Below are positions 18,622-25,506 of a stretch of DNA of 64,000 bases, piece by piece. The stretch is from contig CALVBI010000002.1 of the NCBI GenBank assembly GCA_944325735.1, positions 558,001-622,000 on the forward strand, given 5' to 3'. Source of the stretch: Candidatus Gastranaerophilales bacterium (GTDB lineage: Bacteria; Cyanobacteriota; Vampirovibrionia; Gastranaerophilales; Gastranaerophilaceae). A program made the position numbers and the translations under genes. How positions within the stretch are numbered: the first letter of the stretch is position 1; every line of letters starts with the position of its first letter. Below the pieces are notes generated by a model. The model saw nothing but the letters and a program-made list of their open reading frames with translations, searched no databases and had not been told where the DNA came from.

Positions 18622-18908
18622 TCATCTGTCATCTTAAAATCTTTTGGAAGTTTTTGAATTAATAATTCAATGAAGTCTAAAAAATCCATATCAAGAGAAT
18701 TAACTATTTTCCAAAGAGTTGTAATTTGGGGATCTCTTTGTCCTTTTTCAATGAGTGAAAGAGAACTGCTTGATAAATCGTATTCATAAGAATGTAATAA
18801 AATCCCTTTGCCTATTTTTTCTCTTTTTTCGTGAATAATTTCACCAATAGCATTTAATAATATCTCTTTTTTTACTTTATCTATATTTTTTAATCGCTTC
18901 CGTTGCAT
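18618..18908 (-). CDS. XRE-family helix-turn-helix regulator
   Basis: A 96-residue protein that is a single Cro/C1-type helix-turn-helix domain: LLNAIGEIIHEKREKIGKG as first helix, then SSSSLSLIEKGQRDPQITTLWKI as recognition helix and following turn. It is divergent from the pilin gene at 18973 across 64 nt that hold overlapping promoters and a 7-bp inverted repeat, so it is a likely repressor of itself and of the pilin. The transcript looks leaderless (TACTAT ending 7 nt before the ATG). Confidence 0.85.
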   Translation of the reverse strand: MQRKRLKNIDKVKKEILLNAIGEIIHEKREKIGKGILLHSYEYDLSSSSLSLIEKGQRDPQITTLWKIVNSLDMDFLDFIELLIQKLPKDFKMTDD

Positions 18909-18915
18909 ATTTTTA

Positions 18916-18929
18916 ATAGTATGTTATAA
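18916..18929. promoter_or_regulatory. Back-to-back -10 boxes of the XRE and pilin genes
   Basis: TACTAT on the minus strand (18916-18921) ends 7 nt before the XRE ATG. TATAAT on the plus strand (18924-18929) would start the pilin transcript near 18936. The two promoters overlap. Confidence 0.45.
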
Positions 18930-18932
18930 TAT

Positions 18933-18952
18933 TAATTAGGTATGACTAATTA
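18933..18952. promoter_or_regulatory. Candidate operator between the XRE and pilin genes
   Basis: Perfect 7-bp arms TAATTAG and CTAATTA around a 6-nt spacer. The repeat covers the expected start of the pilin transcript and the -35 region of the XRE promoter, where a dimeric regulator could repress both. Confidence 0.4.
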
Positions 18953-18972
18953 GTAATATAGGGGATATATTT

Positions 18973-19596
18973 ATGAAAAGAGCTTTTACCTTAGCTGAGG
19001 TTTTGATAACACTTGGAATTATTGGAGTAGTAGCAGCGTTAACTTTGCCAGGATTAATAACAAATTATCAAAAAAAGGTTGCTGCAGTTAGGCTTGAAAA
19101 ATTTTATACAATTATGAGTCAAGCTGTTATGAGTTGGGTTGCAGAAGATGTTATTGATACTGATACTTTTCAGTTTGATGATAGTGTTGTTAGGAATGGT
19201 GAAAATTCAAAAAATTGGTTTAATTCTACAATAGGAAAATATATTCAGCAAGATTCAATTTTAAATAGCGCTAATAAACAGTCATACTTTGATTCAAAGT
19301 TTGTTGATGGTTCTGGTTTTGTTGCATATATAACATCAAAAGATATTATGCATTTTTTTTATTGTATTGAATATAAATATTGTTTACTTGAAAATTACGA
19401 TGGAAAACATACTTTTTTATTTTCACTAGTTAATGGCAAGTTTATTCCTTCAACAAATTCTCATATTCTAAAAAGTAGATCTCAATTGCTAGACGAGTGT
19501 AAGAATCCACCAAATGGTAATAAATCTACTCGCCATGCATGTGCAAAATTAATCCAAGTTGATGGTTGGAATATTTCCAAAGATTATCCTTGGTAA
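18973..19596 (+). CDS. Type IV pilin-like protein 1
   Basis: A 207-residue prepilin. The short leader MKRA is followed by FTLAEVLITLGIIGVVAALT, giving Phe at +1 and Glu at +5 as needed for prepilin peptidase and N-methylation, inside a hydrophobic assembly helix. The C-terminal globular domain has two cysteine pairs (YCIEYKYC, and DECKN with HACAK), probably disulfides. A GGGGAT ribosome site precedes the ATG. No pilus assembly genes are nearby; this is a stand-alone minor pilin or pseudopilin. It faces the XRE regulator and ends exactly where the PLD gene ends. Confidence 0.88.
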   Translation: MKRAFTLAEVLITLGIIGVVAALTLPGLITNYQKKVAAVRLEKFYTIMSQAVMSWVAEDVIDTDTFQFDDSVVRNGENSKNWFNSTIGKYIQQDSILNSANKQSYFDSKFVDGSGFVAYITSKDIMHFFYCIEYKYCLLENYDGKHTFLFSLVNGKFIPSTNSHILKSRSQLLDECKNPPNGNKSTRHACAKLIQVDGWNISKDYPW

Positions 19597-21345
19597 TTAT
19601 TTGCATCCAATATCATCATTATCAATTTTTCCGTCAAAATTGTTATCAATACCATCTGAACAAGAGCCTATTGAATATTTTCCCTCTGATCTTATGCCTT
19701 GTTTCAGGTATCTTTCAGGGATTTTTTGCCATAAGTATTCAAAAAAGCCTCTATAGTATTTTGCAAGTATTTTATTTTCTATTATTAGTACATTTTCGTC
19801 ATTTTTGTTTTCGCCATTTTTAGAAAAATTCATTGATCCGATTATTAAATACTTGTCATCTATTATCATAGTTTTTGAATGTACTTTTCCAGCATAATTT
19901 TCTACTTTAACTAAAATCCCATTCTCTCTGAGTATTTTTATATTTGAAGCTTTATAATTTGTTGCGTCGTGTATTATTTTAATTTGTACTCCTCTTTTTC
20001 TGGCATTAATCAGTGAATTTTTTAATTCTTCATGAGTTAGCACAAATGTTGGTATGTAAATATATTTTTCAGCTTTATTAATTATTGGAATAATATTTGT
20101 AGAGATAATTTTATCTTGTGGTGAAAATAAGGGGAGAATTTTTGTATCTTTTAGGGTAATTGTTTCTGTTTGAATTTTTTCTTTTTCATTGTGGAATTTC
20201 CCTGAGAGCATTTGGCTAAATTCTTGCTCATATATTTGAGCTAACTGTTCTAAATTAATTAAAATTAGGCAGTCAGAGTTAAAGCCTGACAGTCCTGTGT
20301 TTGCAAAGTTCATAGAACCTGTAATTACTTTTGACTGATCAATGATAATAAATTTATTATGCATTATCTCTTTTGGAGTATCTGTGGATTTTTCGTCAGC
20401 TAAATTAATTATTGAATCGATGTCAGGGTAATAATTACCTTTGCTAGTATCATAGATTAACCTAATTTTTACTCCTCTTGATTTTGCTTTAATCAATGCA
20501 TTAATGACTTCTGGAGTATTGCTCCAGCCGTATAATGCTATATCAATTGATGATTTGGAGTTTTTTATTTGATTTACAATTTCTTTGCAGGCAAGAGAAG
20601 TGCATTTATTATCTGGTTTAAGTTTTGTTGTTAAATCTGTAAGAAACAATTTTATGCTGCCATTTGAAATCATTAGCGGATATTGAGGGATAATCTTTTT
20701 TATATTTTTTTGCTTTGTTATATGGCAAAATTTGCAAGGTATAGTCTCTGCTGGAAGTTGTTTTTCTTCAATTACTACAGCATCACTTGCTACAAGACCG
20801 TATTTACAGTCAAGTGTATGATATTTATTGCTTTTATGATTAAGAATTACAAGTTTGAGTCTTTTTGCTTTGTCTAATTGTTTTTTATAGTTGTTAAGGT
20901 AAGTTATATTGCCGTTTTCAAATCCTAAACCTGAAATTAATAATTGTTTTTTATAAGAAATATTATCTACATTAATATCTGCAAATTTACAGTCTTGATT
21001 TCGCTCTTTTGAGAATTTTAATTTTACATTTTTTTCTAATAATGTATTTTCTGCAAAATTGTCAGTAATATAGCCTAATTTTATAGCATCAGTTTTCGAA
21101 ATTCCAATTTTTTTATATAAATTGTCGTCTAATTCAGATAGATTAGCTGTAAAAGTTTCTGTGCTTGGAATACATATTATTTCATCGTCTTCAAGAATTT
21201 TATTACTATTTAAGTCAACACCTATTTTTGTCGGAGTAAAAATTTTTAGCACAACTTTATCTGATTTTTGAAAAACATCAAAAATCGAAAAAATAATGAA
21301 TATTCCAATAATTGATAAGATTGCAAATATTTTATTTGTTTGCAT
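19597..21345 (-). CDS. Membrane-anchored phospholipase D-family protein with two HKD motifs
   Basis: 582 residues. An N-terminal signal anchor (about 5-20) is followed by an Ada-like cysteine segment (NKYHTLDCKYG with IPCKFCH, about 165-205), then two PLD repeats: HNKFIIIDQSKVITGSMNF (about 335) and HSKTMIIDDKYLIIGSMNF (about 495). Both HxKxxxxD catalytic sets are intact. The C-terminal tail DGIDNNFDGKIDNDDIGC is a calcium-binding-like loop repeat of the kind found on secreted proteins. It is a probable extracytoplasmic nuclease or phosphodiesterase. The start overlaps the deacetylase gene by 14 nt, so the two are coupled. Confidence 0.85.
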   Translation of the reverse strand: MQTNKIFAILSIIGIFIIFSIFDVFQKSDKVVLKIFTPTKIGVDLNSNKILEDDEIICIPSTETFTANLSELDDNLYKKIGISKTDAIKLGYITDNFAENTLLEKNVKLKFSKERNQDCKFADINVDNISYKKQLLISGLGFENGNITYLNNYKKQLDKAKRLKLVILNHKSNKYHTLDCKYGLVASDAVVIEEKQLPAETIPCKFCHITKQKNIKKIIPQYPLMISNGSIKLFLTDLTTKLKPDNKCTSLACKEIVNQIKNSKSSIDIALYGWSNTPEVINALIKAKSRGVKIRLIYDTSKGNYYPDIDSIINLADEKSTDTPKEIMHNKFIIIDQSKVITGSMNFANTGLSGFNSDCLILINLEQLAQIYEQEFSQMLSGKFHNEKEKIQTETITLKDTKILPLFSPQDKIISTNIIPIINKAEKYIYIPTFVLTHEELKNSLINARKRGVQIKIIHDATNYKASNIKILRENGILVKVENYAGKVHSKTMIIDDKYLIIGSMNFSKNGENKNDENVLIIENKILAKYYRGFFEYLWQKIPERYLKQGIRSEGKYSIGSCSDGIDNNFDGKIDNDDIGCK

Positions 21346-22183
21346 ATTCTTTTTTATAATTTGTTATTTCAAATCCAAGTCTTGCAATTTTATCTTTCAA
21401 GGCTTTGTTTTGAGTTATTAAAAATTCCGTATAATGTTGATTTTTATTTGATGTCGCATAGTGACAAGGATGTATCAATGCTTCTGTAATATGTGAATCT
21501 TCAATTGCTCTCAGCCCATATTCTATTGTTAAATCATCCATTAATCCTGTATACCCGACACCTATCAGGTTATCATTAGTTTTAAGCCCATACTCCTCAA
21601 CAACTTTTTTATTGATAGAAGTGAAGTAATTTAATAATAAGATTTTTAAAATATTAGGTGGATATTTAAAGTTAAGATGTTTTCTTATGCTTGGTACAAA
21701 ATACATTTCTTCATATTGAGTTCTGATATATGGAATATTGTACTCTTTTGCAAGTTTTGCAGTAATCTTGAATAAGTTAGGTATTGAATGCGTATGTACA
21801 TGGGAATCAATATGATCAACTTTTGCATAATTCATAACAGTTTCAATTTGAGTTCTGAATTCAAATTCTACCTGATTTAAAAAACTTTCATCATGGGATT
21901 TTAAAAGAATACTTAAAAATCCGTTATTAAATTTTCCTTTTTTATTTGTTAAAAGTGGAGCTTTTGTCAAAGAACGCCCTTCAATAATGTTTAAATGCAC
22001 ACCAAGACCTAAATTGGGACATTCAGGAATTATCTCATTTACTGCTGCATTAAATGCTTTCCCATTCGCACAAAGGCTTGCACTTGTTAAAAATCCATTG
22101 TGGTAACCATCTAGGACAGCTCTGTTGAATGCTTTAGACATTCCAAAATCATCTGCATTTAAAATAAATTTTTTCTCTACCAT
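21332..22183 (-). CDS. ChbG/HpnK-family carbohydrate deacetylase
   Basis: 283 residues. LNADDFGMSKAFNRAV carries the metal Asp pair (DD); GLGVHLNI and HIDSHVHTHSIP supply the metal histidines, and EALIHPCHYA the late active-site histidine. The family (YdjC-like) removes N-acetyl groups from short glycans or from glycolipids, as HpnK does. It is divergent from a GT2 glycosyltransferase gene across 80 nt, a neighbourhood suited to lipid-linked sugar modification; this context is inference. First gene of an operon with the PLD protein. Confidence 0.88.
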   Translation of the reverse strand: MVEKKFILNADDFGMSKAFNRAVLDGYHNGFLTSASLCANGKAFNAAVNEIIPECPNLGLGVHLNIIEGRSLTKAPLLTNKKGKFNNGFLSILLKSHDESFLNQVEFEFRTQIETVMNYAKVDHIDSHVHTHSIPNLFKITAKLAKEYNIPYIRTQYEEMYFVPSIRKHLNFKYPPNILKILLLNYFTSINKKVVEEYGLKTNDNLIGVGYTGLMDDLTIEYGLRAIEDSHITEALIHPCHYATSNKNQHYTEFLITQNKALKDKIARLGFEITNYKKEYANK

Positions 22184-22198
22184 ATTCTAAAAAAATCC

Positions 22199-22227
22199 TT
22201 GCTTTAATAATATGTATATTATAGTAT
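22199..22227 (+). promoter_or_regulatory. Candidate promoter of the GT2 gene
   Basis: TTGCTT (22199-22204), 17-nt spacer and TAGTAT (22222-22227), about 36 nt before the ATG, which also has a GAGAGAG ribosome site. Confidence 0.35.
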
Positions 22228-22263
22228 AAAGTTGTCTATTTTTGCAAATGAGAGAGAAAATTT

Positions 22264-23217
22264 ATGGATAAACCGACATTAGCTATAATTGTTCCTTGTT
22301 TTAATGAAGAACTATGCGTAAAATCAACTATAGAAAAGTTGTTGACTTTGTTAAATACACTTGTTGATAAAAATAAAATAAAAAATGATAGTTATTTATA
22401 TCTAGTAGATGATGGATCTGTAGATAATACATGGAATATTATAGAAGATGAACACAAGAATGATAAACGTGTAAAAGCATTGAAATTTATTAGAAATTTC
22501 GGGAACCAGAAGGCTCTTATCGCCGGATTAGAAGGTGTTCGAAGCCTTGGTTGTGATTGTGCTGTATCAATTGATGCAGATTTGCAGCAAGATGAAAATG
22601 CTATTGAACTTTTTATAGAAGAATATATGAAAGGTGCTGATATTGTATCAGGTATCAGAAATGATAGAAAAACGGATTCATTTTTTAAAAAGATTACAGC
22701 TTTGATGTTTTATAAAACTATGAATATATTAGGTGCCAAAATACCTCCAAATCATTCAGATTACAGATTAGTTAGTAAAAGAACTTTAGATGTAATGGAG
22801 TTGTATCCTGAAAAATATCTATTCTTAAGAGGTTTTTTTAACGAATTAGGACTAAAAACTGCTTATGTTCATTTTAATGTAAAACCAAGAATGGCAGGAG
22901 AATCTAAATTTAATTTTATGTCACTTATGGTATTAGCATTAAACGGAATAACATCTTACAGTGTTGTACCACTAAGATTTGTAGCTGTATTAGGCTTTTT
23001 TATGGCTTTATTTGGCTTTTTAGTCGGAGTTGAAACTGTTATTGAAAAAATATTTTGGCATAATTCTCCTAACGGTTGGGCTACAACAATTATTTTGTTG
23101 TGTGTATTTGGTGGTATTCAACTATTTTGTTTAGGTCTAATTGGTGAATATGTAGGTCAAGTATTTAGAGAGGTAAAAGCAAGACCACGCTATATTAAAG
23201 ATATTGAGTTAAAATAA
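22264..23217 (+). CDS. Membrane GT2 glycosyltransferase (DPM1/ArnC/GtrB type)
   Basis: 317 residues. The GT-A catalytic domain starts ALIIVPCFNEE-like (AIIVPCFNEELCVKS), with LVDDGSVDNTW and the metal motif SIDADLQQDENAI. Two membrane helices follow (about 233-255 and 268-292). This is the layout of enzymes that load a sugar onto polyprenyl phosphate. The PRMAGESKFNFMSL segment at the membrane interface is typical of the group. It is divergent from the ChbG/HpnK deacetylase, which could act on the same glycolipid. Confidence 0.9.
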   Translation: MDKPTLAIIVPCFNEELCVKSTIEKLLTLLNTLVDKNKIKNDSYLYLVDDGSVDNTWNIIEDEHKNDKRVKALKFIRNFGNQKALIAGLEGVRSLGCDCAVSIDADLQQDENAIELFIEEYMKGADIVSGIRNDRKTDSFFKKITALMFYKTMNILGAKIPPNHSDYRLVSKRTLDVMELYPEKYLFLRGFFNELGLKTAYVHFNVKPRMAGESKFNFMSLMVLALNGITSYSVVPLRFVAVLGFFMALFGFLVGVETVIEKIFWHNSPNGWATTIILLCVFGGIQLFCLGLIGEYVGQVFREVKARPRYIKDIELK

Positions 23218-23268
23218 ACTGGAAGATTTATTTATAAATTATATAAAATACAAAGAAAGGAGCTAGAA

Positions 23269-23307
23269 ATGAAAGAATGTAGAAATGTCGGGGGGGGGGC
23301 AATTTAA
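23269..23307 (+). CDS. Short ORF with strong ribosome site ending just after a poly-G tract
   Basis: AGAAAGGAG stands 6 nt before an ATG that opens a 12-codon frame (MKECRNVGGGAI) running through ten G and stopping at 23305-23307. With 11 or 8 G the frame would continue without a stop into the pilin frame at 23370, adding 34 or 33 residues. As read here it is either a switched-off start of the pilin gene or a leader peptide. Confidence 0.45.
   Translation: MKECRNVGGGAI
23290..23299 (+). repeat. Homopolymeric tract of ten G, candidate phase-variation switch
   Basis: Ten consecutive G in a roughly 30% GC genome, placed inside a reading frame and directly before a surface-protein gene. Long G tracts change length by slipped-strand mispairing, as known for Campylobacter contingency loci. 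Confidence 0.7.
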
Positions 23308-23369
23308 AGCTTTCCTGTCTTGATTATCAATGGGTTGAAAAAGAGATAACAAAATGTTATATTAGTGAT

Positions 23370-24074
23370 ATGATACATCACTATAAAAAAGAAAAAGGGT
23401 TTACACTCGCAGAGATTTTAATAACATTAGGAGTAATTGGAGTTGTTGCAGCTTTAACTTTACCTAGTTTAGTTAATAAATTTAAAGTAAAACAGTTACA
23501 GACTGCTTTTATGCGTACAAGTAGTATAATTCAAAGTGTTTTAAATGAAACAGCAGTAGAATTTGGTTATGCAAGTTTTAAAGATATAAATTCATTATGT
23601 GCTGGATTGACTACTGCTGAAAATAGTGCTTGTAAATCGAAATATAATGAGCTGTTTGAAAATATAAATGATTTTTATGCTTCTAGATTTCGTGTTATTA
23701 ATACATTACAAAATGAAGATGTAAGAAAATATCCATTGAGTAATTATTCTAATGAAACACAAACAAGCTATATTAGTATTTATGGTGCTGGTGATATTTT
23801 TTGTTTAGCTGATGGTGCTTGTGTTACAAAACTTCTATTTTTTTATCACAATCCTGCAGATGGAATATCTCTAACTTTTGATACAAATGGTCCTCTTAGA
23901 GGTCCTAATAGATATGGTTATGATGTCTTTTTATATAATACTGGGTCTTGGACTAAATTATGTTCTAAAAAACAAGATGGCGGAATATATAATGGTAGAG
24001 GATGTTATGAGTATGCACTAAAAGATATAAATCCTGATGATAATTCTAAAGGATATTGGTCAAGCTTGTATTAA
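23370..24074 (+). CDS. Type IV pilin-like protein 2
   Basis: 234 residues from the ATG at 23370. The leader MIHHYKKEKG ends in the Gly needed for cleavage and is followed by FTLAEILITLGVIGVVAALT with Glu at +5. The globular part has cysteine pairs (LCAGLTTAENSACK, FCLADGAC, LCSKK, GRGCYE). The ATG at 23370 has no Shine-Dalgarno site or good -10 box, whereas the upstream ATG at 23269 has an excellent one, so the true start may be upstream through the G tract, with this copy out of frame. A bidirectional terminator follows. Confidence 0.82.
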   Translation: MIHHYKKEKGFTLAEILITLGVIGVVAALTLPSLVNKFKVKQLQTAFMRTSSIIQSVLNETAVEFGYASFKDINSLCAGLTTAENSACKSKYNELFENINDFYASRFRVINTLQNEDVRKYPLSNYSNETQTSYISIYGAGDIFCLADGACVTKLLFFYHNPADGISLTFDTNGPLRGPNRYGYDVFLYNTGSWTKLCSKKQDGGIYNGRGCYEYALKDINPDDNSKGYWSSLY

Positions 24075-24090
24075 TAAAAATAGTTAAAAT

Positions 24091-24122
24091 AAAAAAGTGG
24101 GTATTAATTAACCCACTTTTTT
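24091..24122. terminator. Bidirectional terminator between pilin 2 and the SRP RNA
   Basis: Stem GTGGGT/ACCCAC flanked by an A run and a T run, so it works for the pilin on the plus strand and for the SRP RNA on the minus strand. Confidence 0.85.
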
Positions 24123-24127
24123 ATTTT

Positions 24128-24382
24128 GCCGTGCCACTGTCTATCGAATTAAGTAAATAAAATCTTTAAATATATTATCTCTTTTTAATTACATAATACC
24201 CGCAAGTGTTATCTTAGTGCTGCTATGTTTCCATCCTGACACGGTTCGATAGCTTACGCCACTATGCACTTAAACGTCAACAATAATACATTTATCAAAG
24301 TTATTTACCGAACCCTCACAACAGGCTCTGCACCCCGCATTAACTTCGGGTCAAGAGATTGCAATTCCCCGTGGAGCACGGC
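24128..24382 (-). ncRNA. ffs: Signal recognition particle RNA, large type with Alu domain
   Basis: A 255-nt RNA on the minus strand whose ends pair perfectly (GCCGTGC with GCACGGC). Domain IV shows GTGTCAGGATGGAAACATAG followed by CAGCACTAAG: the conserved symmetric and asymmetric loops (GTCAGG, AGCAGCA) that bind Ffh, capped by a GAAA tetraloop. The 5' part with GTTGACGTTT and the Alu-like region match the layout of the Bacillus scRNA rather than the roughly 100-nt 4.5S RNA. The Ffh-bound particle targets nascent membrane proteins to the translocon. Confidence 0.9.
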
Positions 24383-24389
24383 TGATTTG

Positions 24390-24418
24390 ATATTAACATA
24401 AAATTATTAATTAGTCTA
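24390..24418 (-). promoter_or_regulatory. Promoter of the SRP RNA
   Basis: Minus strand: TAGACT (24413-24418), 17-nt spacer, TAATAT (24390-24395), then 7 nt to the paired 5' end of the RNA. Confidence 0.55.
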
Positions 24419-24500
24419 CGTTTTTTTATTAATTTTATAGCCATTCTACTAATGTAAAATTTGACTGAAAAAGGATAATAATAGTTTGAAAGGAGAAATA

Positions 24501-24893
24501 ATGGAACGTTTAGATTTATATAGATGTGAAATCTGTGGAAATCTTGTTGAAGTCATTTTAGCAGGTGGCGGAGAGCTTGTATGTTGCGGTCAGCCAATGC
24601 AAAAAATTGACGGAAAAAATAAAGAGGAAGCAGTTTTTGAAAAACATATTCCAGTATTTGTAAAACAAGAAAATGGAACAGATGAAGTCAGAGTGGGAGA
24701 AGTTCTGCATCCTATGCTAGATGACCATTATATTATGTTTATAGAAACTATTTCTGAAGATAAAAAACATGCTCAACTACAATATTTATCACCTGGAGAT
24801 GAACCTAAAATGCTAATAGAACATAAGTTAGGCAAAACTTTAGCAAGAGAATTTTGTAATTTGCATGGTCTATGGGAGGGCGAAAGTGATTAG
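24501..24893 (+). CDS. dfx: Desulfoferrodoxin (superoxide reductase)
   Basis: 130 residues; the ATG at 24501 is preferred because AAAGGAG lies 6 nt before it. The N-terminal desulforedoxin domain binds iron with the CEIC and VCCGQPM cysteines. The C-terminal neelaredoxin domain supplies the catalytic centre: EKHIPVF, the histidines in LHPMLDDHYI, and EFCNLHG with the Cys and last His. It reduces superoxide to peroxide without making oxygen, typical of anaerobes. The downstream ferritin gene starts inside its last codons, so both form an oxidative-stress/iron operon. Confidence 0.95.
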   Translation: MERLDLYRCEICGNLVEVILAGGGELVCCGQPMQKIDGKNKEEAVFEKHIPVFVKQENGTDEVRVGEVLHPMLDDHYIMFIETISEDKKHAQLQYLSPGDEPKMLIEHKLGKTLAREFCNLHGLWEGESD

Positions 24894-25398
24894 CGAAAAA
24901 GTAGAGAATATTTTAAACTCACAAATTAATAAAGAATTTTATTCTGCATATCTATATCTAGCTATGTCTGCTTATTTTGATGAAATTGGTCTATATGGCT
25001 TTTCAAATTGGACAAAAATCCAAGCTAGAGAAGAAGTTGAACATGGCATGATTATTTTCGATTACATTATTGAACGTGATGGGAAGGTAAAACTTGAACA
25101 AATAAATTCACCTGAGAGAAATTTTGAAAATCCTCTGCAGGTATTTGAAAAAATACTAGAACATGAAATTTATGTGACTGAAAGCGTTAATTGTGTAGCA
25201 TCTTTGAGTGAAGACGAATGCGATTTAGCTACGCGTCATTTTATAAATTGGTATATCTCAGAGCAAGTTGAAGAAGAAGCTAATGCTCGCGATGTAATTA
25301 CTAAATTAAAGATGTTTGGTGATGACAAAGCATCTTTGTATCATTTAGACCAAGATTTGGGAAAAAGAGAGTATAAAGCTCATTCATATAAAATATAA
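24886..25398 (+). CDS. ftnA: Ferritin
   Basis: 170 residues from the GTG at 24886, chosen because GGGAGGG lies 5 nt before it; an in-frame ATG at 24865 has no ribosome site. The ferroxidase ligands are visible: the Glu in NKEFYSAYLYLA, REEVEHG (Glu and His), the Glu in EHEIYVTE and SEQVEEEA. This is the non-haem bacterial ferritin type, a 24-mer cage that stores Fe(III). The start overlaps the dfx stop by 8 nt. A terminator follows. Confidence 0.95.
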   Translation: MISEKVENILNSQINKEFYSAYLYLAMSAYFDEIGLYGFSNWTKIQAREEVEHGMIIFDYIIERDGKVKLEQINSPERNFENPLQVFEKILEHEIYVTESVNCVASLSEDECDLATRHFINWYISEQVEEEANARDVITKLKMFGDDKASLYHLDQDLGKREYKAHSYKI

Positions 25399-25424
25399 AT
25401 TATAAATTATTTATCTTATTTCTT

Positions 25425-25453
25425 AAAAGAGGGATTTTTAATTCCTCTTTTTT
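25425..25453 (+). terminator. Terminator of the dfx-ftnA operon
   Basis: AAAAGAGG and CCTCTTTT arms with an 11-nt loop, followed by further T. Confidence 0.8.
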
Positions 25454-25506
25454 ATTTATATTGCGAATTTGTAACTAATTTGTCCTTAATAAAAAAATAT
25501 ATTATT

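Noticed and set aside
24120-24400. GC-richer intergenic block with strong pairing that first looked like a riboswitch or tRNA cluster
   Set aside because: Read on the minus strand it contains the SRP domain IV core and self-pairing ends, so it is the SRP RNA.
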